Shown here one piece after another: positions 1 to 5,971 of a DNA stretch of 5,971 nucleotides (positions are counted from its first letter, which is position 1; every line of letters begins with the position of its first letter). Where the stretch lies: contig DDKP01000091.1 of assembly GCA_002339745.1 (NCBI GenBank), positions 1 through 5,971 on the forward strand, in the 5' to 3' direction. Below the pieces are notes generated by a model that had not been told where the DNA came from, did no database searches, and worked only from the letters and a program-made list of their open reading frames with translations. This DNA is from Firmicutes bacterium UBA2595. Lineage in GTDB: Bacteria > Bacillota > Thermincolia > Thermincolales > UBA2595. Both the position numbers and the translations under genes were made by a program.

Positions 1-122
1 GCCCATGAGATTCCAGTTAGAACAAACAAATGAGCTTTTAACCACTCATTCCGGTTTATCGTTAGTCGGATTACTATTACCACAAACTTTGCTCATTAAA
101 CGTCTTAACAAAATACCTTTGC

Positions 123-370
123 CAAATTGACCCGCTGGTGATCAACTTTAATGGATCAGCAGCGGAACTAACCGGTACAAAATTCACCTTTGACCTGGAT
201 TCTGACGGTAAAGAGGACCAAATATCGTTCGTGGATTCTGGACCAAAGATGCCCAGGGGAACGATTCGCTGTTTGCACTAGGCCAAAAAGGCATTGGAGC
301 CATATATCTGGGCAGTGTCAGCACTCCCTTTTCAGCGCTTTCCCATATCATGCAAGGTTACCCCGCCTGA
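123..370 (+). pseudogene. Remnant of a DxNxDG-type (EF-hand-like) calcium-binding protein, internally deleted and frameshifted
   Basis: Two protein pieces can be read on the plus strand in different frames. The first (123-233) begins QIDPLVINFNGSAAELTG and continues through TKFTFDLDSDGKEDQISFV. The second starts at 239 with WTKDAQGNDSLFALGQKG and continues through IGAIYLGSVSTPFS to 334. In the family as I remember it, these blocks flank a stretch of roughly 60 residues holding the calcium-ligand repeats (LDKNGDGTINDGSELFG-like), so the middle has been lost and the frame shifted at about 231-238. No start codon in frame can be used: an in-frame stop lies at 63-65 and the bases between do not resemble the family. 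After 334 the reading frame continues with unrelated residues to a stop at 368-370. The intact proteins are of unknown function and occur in several bacterial phyla. The match rests on remembered family sequence, not a search. The gene is not expected to make a working product. Confidence 0.7.
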
Positions 371-396
371 CGAGCCAACCCCGGTCAGGTGTTTTT
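364..396 (+). terminator. Probable Rho-independent terminator, plus-strand direction
   Basis: Bases 364-371 (CGCCTGAC) pair with 384-391 (GTCAGGTG) in an 8-bp stem with one G-U pair and a 12-base loop. TTTTT at 392-396 follows directly. Read on the minus strand the stem is weaker and no T-run follows, so it would act on plus-strand transcription, meaning transcription through the dead gene to its left. It lies 11 bases beyond the stop codon of the convergent regulator. The large loop and short T-run keep confidence moderate. Confidence 0.45.
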
Positions 397-407
397 CATT
401 GCTGGGG

Positions 408-2498
408 TCAATCCTCAGTGAACCGGAATCGTTCGTTGGCTACCTCAATGAACGGAAGTGATTTATGCATTTTTGCCGAAACGTATTCCCCGTCAACAAC
501 TTGAATACCGTATTTTTCCATTTTCCGGTAAAGAGTGCTCCTGGATATACCGAGTTCCCTGGCGGCATGGGTTAAGTTCCCGTCATTATGTTTGATGGCT
601 TCCAGGATATTCTGCTTCCCGGGCTTTTTGGAGTTATTCCTTACAACTACATCGTCCGACGGTTTGGCAGCCGGAGCTGTATTTTCCCGGCGGACCAGGT
701 ACAACCGTGAAGCAGACAGTATCTCATCAGGCAGGGAGTCAGGAGTTAGGACTTCGCCTGTTGCCACATGGATTGCTCTTTCAATCACGTTTTCCAGTTC
801 CCTGATATTTCCGGGCCAGTGGTATCTCTGTAAAATGTCCAGGGTTTCAGGATGGATTACGTTGGCCTGTTTGCCTAACCTCTGGTTAATCTTTTCCACA
901 AAGAACCCGGTCAGCGGCAGGATGTCATCCTTACGGTTTCTCAGCGGAATCATGTTAATAGTCAATACGTTAAGCCGGTAATACAGGTCTGACCTGAAAT
1001 TTCCCTTTTCAACCTCGGCATACAGGTCTTTGTTGGTGGCGGCGATAACCCGTACATCAACGGGGATCACCTGGTCCCCGCCAATCCGGACTACCGCTTT
1101 TTCCTGCAGGACACGCAGCAGGTTGGCCTGGAGCTCCAGCGGCATTTCGCCAATCTCATCCAGGAACAGGGTACCGCCGTCTGCCAGTTCGAATTTTCCC
1201 GGGGCGCCTCCCCTTTTTGCTCCGGTAAAAGCGCCCTCATTGTATCCAAACAACTCACTGCCAATCAGCTCCCGGGGCAGCGCTGCGCAGTTAATGGCGA
1301 TGAACGGCCCCTTCGCACGGTCGCTGGCATTGTGAATCGCCTGAGCAAAGACCTCTTTCCCGGTACCGCTTTCGCCCAGCAGCAGAACATTTGAGGAACT
1401 GCCAGCAGCAGTTCTGGCCAGCTGTATTGTTTTGAGATACAGCGCGTTACGCCCCACCAGGTCGTCAAAGGTGAAGCGGGCTTTTGCTCCCACCATACGG
1501 TGTACCAGCTGTTTAATAGCCTTAATCTCCCTGATAACAGCCACCACCCCGACTATTTTCTGCTGCGGGTTGCGGATTGGGCGACAAGTGATAGTACAGT
1601 GGATTTTGCCTCTTTTGGTGTCAACATGGAACTCTTCGTCATTAATTGGTTCTCCTGTCTTTAAAGACCGGAAGATGGGGTTCTGGTAGCCGAGCAACTC
1701 GTTAACGGAAGAGTGGAGGAGTGCCTCGGCAGTGGTCCTTAAAAGGGAGGCTGCTGCACTGTTAACCTTGGTCACCCTGGCTTTTTCGTCAATGGCCACA
1801 AGACCGTCGGTAATGGAATCAACAATGGCATTTTGATAACGGTTAACGACCAGCATATTCTCCAGAACTTTATTCACTTTAAGCTGCCCCTCAACAGCGT
1901 TAATGGCAGCTACAACCATTCCGAGGGTATGTGAATGTACCTTTTCATATGTACCGGTCATGCTGAGCGCACCCACCAGCTCTCCTGAATGCCCGTAGAT
2001 AGGACCGGCCGAGCAGGTCCACGGGTGAAGGGCCCTGATGTAGTGCTCGGCGGCAAAAACCTGGATAGGCCTGCCCAGACGCAGGGCCAGCCCTGTCGCA
2101 TTGGTCCCCGAGTATTCTTCGTTGAGACCGGCTCCAACTACCAGACCATTTTGGGCCGCCATGGCCATTGTTTCACGGTCCCCTATGCTCTCGATAATTA
2201 CACCGTCCCGGTCAATCAATGAAACAATAAAACCTGAACCTTCCACAAAAGAATACAGGTTTTTCATTATCGGAAAGGAAATTTCGAGGAGTTCCCGTTT
2301 TGCATCCCGTCGCTGTTCAACTTCTGTCTCACCCACATAAAACGGAACATAATCGCAGAATGGATTTACTTCCATACTGCGGCTGCGGCGCCAGGAATCT
2401 TCGATTTCTCTGCGAACCCAATTCTTGTTAATCAGTCCCTTGTCAACAAACTCCTTCCAGGCTGTCAGCAACTGGTCTTTTCTATCATAAACAGGCAT
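408..2498 (-). CDS. Sigma-54-dependent transcriptional activator, AcoR type (GAF-PAS-AAA+-Fis HTH)
   Basis: This cytoplasmic enhancer-binding protein of 696 residues uses ATP to open promoters held by sigma-54 RNA polymerase. Residues 1-65 match the N-terminal segment of AcoR-type regulators. A GAF sensor follows at about 70-205, with TNATGLAL (132-139) and HPWTCSAGPIYG (158-169) as its signature blocks. A PAS domain is at about 220-335. The AAA+ domain spans about 345-580 and has every key motif: Walker A GESGTGKE (375-382), the sigma-54 contact loop GAFTGA (422-427), Walker B GGTLFLDE (441-448), sensor I VIAATN (484-489), the arginine-finger region FRSDLYYRLNV (501-511) and sensor II WPGNIRELEN (561-570). 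A Fis-type helix-turn-helix is at 641-665, followed by a 31-residue tail. There is no receiver domain, so control is by ligand rather than phosphorylation. I chose the ATG at 2498 because AAGGGAG lies 8 bases upstream; a GTG at 2507 would add three residues. The ligand is unknown. Targets may include the adjacent transporter (inference). Confidence 0.95.
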   Translation of the reverse strand: MPVYDRKDQLLTAWKEFVDKGLINKNWVRREIEDSWRRSRSMEVNPFCDYVPFYVGETEVEQRRDAKRELLEISFPIMKNLYSFVEGSGFIVSLIDRDGVIIESIGDRETMAMAAQNGLVVGAGLNEEYSGTNATGLALRLGRPIQVFAAEHYIRALHPWTCSAGPIYGHSGELVGALSMTGTYEKVHSHTLGMVVAAINAVEGQLKVNKVLENMLVVNRYQNAIVDSITDGLVAIDEKARVTKVNSAAASLLRTTAEALLHSSVNELLGYQNPIFRSLKTGEPINDEEFHVDTKRGKIHCTITCRPIRNPQQKIVGVVAVIREIKAIKQLVHRMVGAKARFTFDDLVGRNALYLKTIQLARTAAGSSSNVLLLGESGTGKEVFAQAIHNASDRAKGPFIAINCAALPRELIGSELFGYNEGAFTGAKRGGAPGKFELADGGTLFLDEIGEMPLELQANLLRVLQEKAVVRIGGDQVIPVDVRVIAATNKDLYAEVEKGNFRSDLYYRLNVLTINMIPLRNRKDDILPLTGFFVEKINQRLGKQANVIHPETLDILQRYHWPGNIRELENVIERAIHVATGEVLTPDSLPDEILSASRLYLVRRENTAPAAKPSDDVVVRNNSKKPGKQNILEAIKHNDGNLTHAARELGISRSTLYRKMEKYGIQVVDGEYVSAKMHKSLPFIEVANERFRFTED

Positions 2499-2506
2499 CT
2501 TCCTCA

Positions 2507-2513
2507 CTCCCTT
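2507..2513 (-). promoter_or_regulatory. Ribosome binding site that decides the regulator start
   Basis: On the minus strand AAGGGAG lies 8 bases before the ATG at 2498. The longer reading frame would start at a GTG (2505-2507) that overlaps this site and leaves only GGAAGG very close to it. The ATG start is therefore preferred; the difference is three residues. Confidence 0.6.
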
Positions 2514-2559
2514 CCATAAAAATTTTCACACCGGATTGCACCTTGTTCTCACAAATAGC

Positions 2560-2589
2560 AAGACCGGTCTTAAATAACCGGCCTTAAAT
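2560..2589. repeat. Palindrome plus direct repeat, candidate operator or hairpin
   Basis: AAGACCGGTCTT (2560-2571) is a perfect 12-bp palindrome. Its core recurs 14 bases on: ACCGGTCTTAAAT at 2563-2575 and ACCGGCCTTAAAT at 2577-2589 differ at one base. On the minus-strand RNA the same bases can form a 9-bp stem (2577-2585 with 2560-2568, one G-U pair, 8-base loop), but the following GCTATTTG is a poor terminator tail. It lies about 60-90 bases upstream of the regulator start, a plausible place for an autoregulatory operator or an activator site. Function is inferred. Confidence 0.5.
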
Positions 2590-2595
2590 CACTAA

Positions 2596-2607
2596 AATTC
2601 ATGAATT
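2596..2607. repeat. 12-bp perfect palindrome AATTCATGAATT
   Basis: The sequence is its own reverse complement and sits 7 bases beyond the preceding repeat pair. Being AT-rich it could arise by chance. Its position in the same short region makes it worth noting as a possible second protein-binding site. Confidence 0.35.
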
Positions 2608-2733
2608 CACATTCAGCCATAAAATTATTGCTCACAAAACCCACCCCTGACGGCAATATCCGAACACCTGGTTAAAAAACGGGTTGAGTTAAATATTTAA
2701 TTCTTTCCTAATCCTTAGCTCCTGGTAATTTTA

Positions 2734-3543
2734 TTATATGATATCTTTCCTGGATTGTAAACCACCAATCACAGGTATTGCGTCAATCAAAGCCCTTGAG
2801 TGAGTATGGCCCGGACAACAGAAAAACTGTTCAGTAGTGGCTGTTTCTACAATGCTGCCTTTATACATAACAACCACCCGGTCAGCCATAGCCTTTACCG
2901 CCCGCAGGTCATGAGTAATCAGGAGGTAGCTGATTTGATGCTCCGCCTGCAGACCTTTTAACAGGGTGATTATCTGGGTTTGAATAGTGATATCCAGGGC
3001 AGACAGTGGTTCATCCAGAATAATAGCTTCCGGTTCGGCAGCCAGAGCCCTGGCAATAGTTACCCTCTGTTTCTGGCCTCCACTGCACTGGTGGGGGTAA
3101 CGATCCGCAAAATCCGCACTAAGGCCCACGACTTCCAGGAGATAACCCAGCCTCTTCCGAAGTTCGCCCCTGTAACCGAAATTGTACAGCGGTTCTGCTA
3201 TTATGTCCCCGATTCTCATTCTGGGATTCAGAGAAGAATGAGGGTCCTGGAACACAGCCTGAACCGCTTTCCGGTATGCCCGCAGCCGGTCTCCTTTAAG
3301 GCTGTGAATGGGCACACCCCGGTAGGTTACCTCACCGGCAGAAGGTTTAACAAGGCCCAGGATTATCCTGCCCACGGTTGATTTGCCGCTCCCGCTTTCC
3401 CCGACCAAAGCCAGTGTCTCTCCTGATTTGAGGAAAAAAGTGACATCTTGAACAGCCTCAATATTGTTCTTGGCTTTTAACCAGCCGGATACGGTAAAAG
3501 TCTTTGACAGGTTCTTGACCTGTATCAGTCCCTGTTCTTTCAT
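2734..3543 (-). CDS. dppF: Oligopeptide/nickel-family ABC importer ATPase, DppF/OppF position (short form)
   Basis: This is one of two ATPases that pair under the permeases to drive substrate import. The 269-residue protein has a full nucleotide-binding domain: Walker A GESGSGKST (48-56), Q-loop FQDPHSSLNP (98-107), signature CSGGQKQR (153-160), Walker B IILDEP (174-179), D-loop SALD (181-184) and switch histidine H211 in THD. The signature starts with Cys where LSGGQ is usual, which should be tolerated. DppF/OppF proteins are usually about 310-330 residues with a C-terminal cysteine-bearing extension. This one ends soon after HTHSRALIDAIP, a length closer to NikE (about 265), so the gene name is by position and the substrate is open. 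GGGGAGG sits 3 bases before the ATG in the 18-base gap after the upstream ATPase gene, so it is the last transporter gene of the operon. Confidence 0.93.
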   Translation of the reverse strand: MKEQGLIQVKNLSKTFTVSGWLKAKNNIEAVQDVTFFLKSGETLALVGESGSGKSTVGRIILGLVKPSAGEVTYRGVPIHSLKGDRLRAYRKAVQAVFQDPHSSLNPRMRIGDIIAEPLYNFGYRGELRKRLGYLLEVVGLSADFADRYPHQCSGGQKQRVTIARALAAEPEAIILDEPLSALDITIQTQIITLLKGLQAEHQISYLLITHDLRAVKAMADRVVVMYKGSIVETATTEQFFCCPGHTHSRALIDAIPVIGGLQSRKDII

Positions 3544-3561
3544 AAGCCTCCCCGTTTTATC

Positions 3562-4533
3562 CTATCGAAGTAAATGATGGCATGATACTGTCCGCTCGTC
3601 ATTCAACTTTAAAAAAGAAGGGTTTTTGAAAAAACACGTTTCTCTGGCCATCAGGCACCTGTAGGCAAATATACAACCCGGAATATGGGGAACATTTTCA
3701 GAGGATGGCGGGAGACACCTCTTTACTGGCTCATGTTGCTGCATACCATCCTCTAAATACCTGTAGGTCTCCAATAATGAAACGGTATAAGGATGAAAGG
3801 GATTCTCCATGACCTGGCGGGTTGGGCCTGATTCCATTATCCGGCCGCCATACATTATCAAAATCCGGTCACAATTCTGGTATACGACGCCTAAATCATG
3901 GGCCACCAGAATGACGGATAATCCTTCCCGTTCTTTAATTGCTCTCAGCAGTTTCAATATTTGGGCCTGGATGGTCGTATCAAGTGAAGAGGCAGGCTCA
4001 TCGGCAATAACTATGTCCGGGCTGCAGCTTAGCGCTATCGCCAACAGGACCCTCTGGAGGATACCGCCGCTGAGCTGGTGAGGGTAAAGCCTGGCTACCA
4101 GGTGCGGGTCAGGAAGCTCGACTTTTTCCAGGAGTTCCGCTGTCCTGATCCGTACCTCCCTGGCAGAAAGCCCCAGGTGAGCTGCCAGCATCTCTCCCAG
4201 CTGTTTCCCCACCCTTAAAACAGGGTTAAGGGCCGGACCGGCTTCTTGAGGTATGTATGAAATCTTCTTACCCCTGACCTTCCGATAAGCATGCGGCTGA
4301 CCCAGCAGGTTTTCCCCGTCGTACCAAATCTCCCCGCTGACAATCCTGGCCCCGATTTTCTGTGCCAATCCCATAATAGAAAGGGCGGTAACACTTTTGC
4401 CGGAACCGGATTCGCCAACAATTCCCAGGGTTTCACCCCGGTTCAGGCCGAAACTGATACCGTCTACCGCTTTTACCGGCCCACGTCCCGTTTCAAAGTA
4501 TACTCTTAAATCATTAACTCTCAGTATTTCCAT
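3562..4533 (-). CDS. dppD: Oligopeptide/nickel-family ABC importer ATPase, DppD/OppD type
   Basis: This 323-residue ATPase is the partner of the DppF-type subunit. Motifs are Walker A GESGSGKSV (40-48), Q-loop IPQEAGPALNP (94-104), signature LSGGILQR (154-161; Ile replaces the usual Met or Gln), Walker B IVIADEP (174-180), D-loop SSLD (182-185) and switch histidine H212. The C-terminal oligopeptide-transporter extension is present, with four cysteines at 287, 293, 300 and 318. In a Thermoanaerobacter DppD structure the equivalent cysteines hold an iron-sulfur cluster (recalled, not checked). The frame is open back to 4608, but homology begins at MEILRVNDL, so the start is taken as the ATG at 4533. 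This start overlaps the end of the DppC gene by 20 bases. The site before it (GGGG, 6 bases upstream) is weak, which suggests translational coupling. Confidence 0.94.
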   Translation of the reverse strand: MEILRVNDLRVYFETGRGPVKAVDGISFGLNRGETLGIVGESGSGKSVTALSIMGLAQKIGARIVSGEIWYDGENLLGQPHAYRKVRGKKISYIPQEAGPALNPVLRVGKQLGEMLAAHLGLSAREVRIRTAELLEKVELPDPHLVARLYPHQLSGGILQRVLLAIALSCSPDIVIADEPASSLDTTIQAQILKLLRAIKEREGLSVILVAHDLGVVYQNCDRILIMYGGRIMESGPTRQVMENPFHPYTVSLLETYRYLEDGMQQHEPVKRCLPPSSENVPHIPGCIFAYRCLMARETCFFKNPSFLKLNDERTVSCHHLLR

Positions 4534-5386
4534 GAATAACCCCGATCCGTTTATGTTGTTTTGGGTTAAGGAGATAACCCAGGCCATCCCCCAGGAGATT
4601 AAAACCAAGGACAGTCAGCATTACAGCAAGCCCTGGAAAAATCATCAACCACGGCGCGCTAAAGAGATAGTTCCTGGCATCAGCCAGCATCAATCCCCAG
4701 CTGGGCTCCGGTGGCTGAACACCCAGGCCCAAAAAGCTCAAGGCGGTTTCAGCGATAATGAAGTCGCCGATGGTCATAGCAGTGAAAGCCAATATCGGGG
4801 AAATACAATTGGGCAATATATATTTCGTAATAAGCCCAAGAGCGCTTGCTCCGGAGATTCTGGCAGCATCTATATAAGGCATACTTTTTACCGAAATTAC
4901 CTGTCCCCTTATTAACCTGGCAAATACAGGCCCGTAAATTATTATGAATACTATTATCAGGTTAGAAGTACCGGGGCCCAGGAAAGCCATCAAAATCATG
5001 GCTACTAATAGCGCCGGCAAAGACAGGAAAACGTCCGAAACCCTCATTATTACAGAATCAACAAGTCCACCCAAATAGCCGGCCATTGTCCCTAAAACCG
5101 CTCCTGCAATCAAGGAGAAAGAAGTAACGCTAACTGCCACCGTTAAGGAAATTCTGGACCCATATATAACTCTGCTGAAAACATCGCGTCCCAAGGCATC
5201 TGTCCCAAAGATCCATTTCTCTCCGGGGGAATTTAATGAAGCTGCCAGGTTTTGGGCTGCCGGATCAGTTGAAGTAATTATAGGCGCCAAAAAACTTACA
5301 GAACACAAAAATGCCACCAGCAGTCCCCCCAATAACAGAGGTTTAACGGTAAACGCAATTCGTATGAAGGTTTTAAAGGACCTCAT
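4514..5386 (-). CDS. dppC: Oligopeptide/nickel-family ABC importer permease, DppC type
   Basis: This 290-residue inner-membrane protein forms half of the translocation channel with the DppB-type protein. The first membrane segment (about 15-36) and the following FGTDALGRDVFSRVIYGSR (60-78) are the standard N-terminal block of this family. Further hydrophobic segments lie near 80-104, 118-138, 140-156, 195-220 and 245-268. The cytoplasmic EAA loop that contacts the ATPases is at about 158-195, with YIDAARISGASALGLI (171-186) at its core. SFLGLGVQPPEPSWG (217-231) is another strongly conserved block. GGAGGAAA-type site GGAGG lies 6 bases before the ATG, a strong match that fixes the start. The gene overlaps the end of dppB by 14 bases and the start of dppD by 20 bases. 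Length is normal for the family. Confidence 0.95.
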   Translation of the reverse strand: MRSFKTFIRIAFTVKPLLLGGLLVAFLCSVSFLAPIITSTDPAAQNLAASLNSPGEKWIFGTDALGRDVFSRVIYGSRISLTVAVSVTSFSLIAGAVLGTMAGYLGGLVDSVIMRVSDVFLSLPALLVAMILMAFLGPGTSNLIIVFIIIYGPVFARLIRGQVISVKSMPYIDAARISGASALGLITKYILPNCISPILAFTAMTIGDFIIAETALSFLGLGVQPPEPSWGLMLADARNYLFSAPWLMIFPGLAVMLTVLGFNLLGDGLGYLLNPKQHKRIGVIHGNTES

Positions 5387-5971
5387 CGATTTCCTCCTTT
5401 ACAATCTCCGTGGTCATTCTCGGGTCAATTTTGGCATGAATCAGGTCCACAAACAAGTTTGCCAAGACCGCGATGATGGCAGAAATAAACAGCATCCCCC
5501 GTAAAACCGGGAAGTCATGAGTATTTATCGAAGAATAAACGAGTCTGCCCATCCCCGGCAGATTAAAAATAGTTTCTATAAGTACAAAACCACTCATAAA
5601 TCCACCAATATTTACGCCTATATTTGTTAGTACCGGTAAAATGGCATTTATTAAACCATGTCTTACAATTACGGTTTTGCCGGATAAACCTTTACTTAGG
5701 GCAAACAATATATAATCCTGATTAATCACTTCAAGCATACTGGCCCTGGCAAGCCGGGTGTGAAGGACAGCCCATGGTAAACCTGCAGCTATGCCCGGTA
5801 AAATGTAACTAAAAAGACCGTTTTGTGAACCTGCCACCGGAAGCCAACCCAAACTTACTCCGAAAATGAACTGCAAAAAAATAGCTAATAAAAATGAAGG
5901 CAAAGAATAACTCACTGCGGCGCCATAATTTATTAAATTACCTAAAACCCGGGTATTGTGTGCAGCAACAA
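5373..5971 (-). CDS. dppB: Oligopeptide/nickel-family ABC importer permease, DppB type (N-terminus outside window)
   Basis: This is the other half of the membrane channel. Only the last 198 residues are present. The frame stays open to the window edge, and residues before the first internal GTG (5915), such as NTRVLGNLINYGAAVSYS, match the family, so the gene is cut by the window rather than starting there. GWLPVAGS is the usual block after the second visible membrane segment. The EAA loop follows, with LARASMLEVINQDYI and KGLSGKTVIVRHGL at its core, and then IETIFNLPGMGRLVYSSI, the signature near the C-terminus. The protein normally ends near DPR; here about 13 more residues, rich in Glu, follow and run over the start of dppC. 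With a usual family length of about 305-340 residues, some 110-140 are missing. The solute-binding protein gene, if linked, would lie beyond this edge or elsewhere. Confidence 0.95.
   Translation of the reverse strand, partial: VAAHNTRVLGNLINYGAAVSYSLPSFLLAIFLQFIFGVSLGWLPVAGSQNGLFSYILPGIAAGLPWAVLHTRLARASMLEVINQDYILFALSKGLSGKTVIVRHGLINAILPVLTNIGVNIGGFMSGFVLIETIFNLPGMGRLVYSSINTHDFPVLRGMLFISAIIAVLANLFVDLIHAKIDPRMTTEIVKEEIDEVL

Larger units (their letters stand above)
2508..2733. other. Intergenic region between transporter operon and regulator
   Basis: This 226-base AT-rich stretch holds no credible gene. It contains two 12-bp perfect palindromes and a 13-bp direct repeat (listed separately) plus the smaller palindrome TTAAATATTTAA near 2689-2700. 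I searched the minus strand by eye for a sigma-54 promoter (GG and GC with 10 bases between) and for a sigma-A promoter with 16-18 base spacing, and found no convincing example of either. There is no clear terminator after the upstream ATPase gene: the T-run at about 2675-2680 (minus strand) has no GC-rich stem before it. Read-through from the transporter operon into the regulator therefore remains possible. Confidence 0.6.

Noticed and set aside
29..50. 6-bp inverted repeat AATGAG/CTCATT with a 10-base loop
   Set aside because: It is AT-rich, short and lacks a T-run, so chance is sufficient.
190..504. Plus-strand open frame of 104 codons starting with TTG
   Set aside because: It is in neither of the two frames that carry the recognisable remnant protein, has no ribosome binding site and runs into the 3' end of the regulator on the other strand.
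535..2340. Several plus-strand open frames of 77-148 codons opposite the regulator
   Set aside because: They mirror the regulator's codons, show no family motifs, and the regulator on the minus strand has every domain motif intact.
2560..2585. Minus-strand hairpin as a Rho-independent terminator before the regulator
   Set aside because: The stem is reasonable but the following bases (GCTATTTGTG) do not form a U-tract.
2640..2700. Possible terminator after dppF (T-run in minus-strand CCCGTTTTTTAACC)
   Set aside because: No GC-rich stem precedes the T-run; only an AT palindrome lies nearby.
4534..4608. N-terminal extension of dppD (25 extra residues)
   Set aside because: The extra residues do not resemble the family, lie inside dppC, and homology begins at the ATG at 4533.
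4397..4915. 172-codon plus-strand open frame across the dppD/dppC junction
   Set aside because: It is antisense to two intact genes whose motifs are complete; the translation is low-complexity and matches nothing I know.
1..5971. CRISPR array, transposase, tRNA or rRNA genes, phage genes
   Set aside because: No regularly spaced repeats, no transposase or integrase motifs and no cloverleaf sequence were seen on either strand.

Overview
The window reads as chromosomal DNA of a Gram-positive, probably clostridial, bacterium. The evidence is moderate GC content, strong AGGAGG-like ribosome binding sites with short overlaps between genes, and an intact sigma-54 activator of the AcoR type downstream of an oligopeptide-type ABC transporter. 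This placement is an inference from gene style; no marker gene is present.

Layout, right to left (all intact genes are on the minus strand). The right edge cuts a DppB-type permease (5373-5971). It overlaps a DppC-type permease (4514-5386), which overlaps a DppD-type ATPase (3562-4533). After an 18-base gap comes a short DppF-type ATPase (2734-3543). These four are the membrane and ATPase parts of one peptide/nickel-family importer and are almost certainly one operon. The solute-binding protein is not in the window. A 226-base intergenic stretch (2508-2733) carries two perfect 12-bp palindromes and a 13-bp near-perfect direct repeat. Below it lies a sigma-54-dependent activator (408-2498) with GAF, PAS, AAA+ and Fis-type HTH domains. 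It probably senses a small ligand and activates -24/-12 promoters. Because of its position it may control the transporter or a linked catabolic locus, but I found no convincing -24/-12 site inside the window.

The left 400 bases are not intergenic filler. On the plus strand, 123-334 hold two short pieces of a degraded gene in two reading frames. I recognise them as the flanks of a Ca-binding (EF-hand-like) DxNxDG-repeat protein whose middle has been lost. A hairpin followed by TTTTT, pointing the same way, lies at 364-396, only 11 bases beyond the regulator's stop codon. Positions 1-122 hold nothing I can assign.

Overall this is a fairly ordinary transporter-plus-regulator locus. I do not see a new defence, mobile or RNA-based system. 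The most unusual points are the gene remnant, the palindrome cluster before the regulator, the tail-less DppF subunit beside a cysteine-tailed DppD, and the regulator's C-terminal extension.
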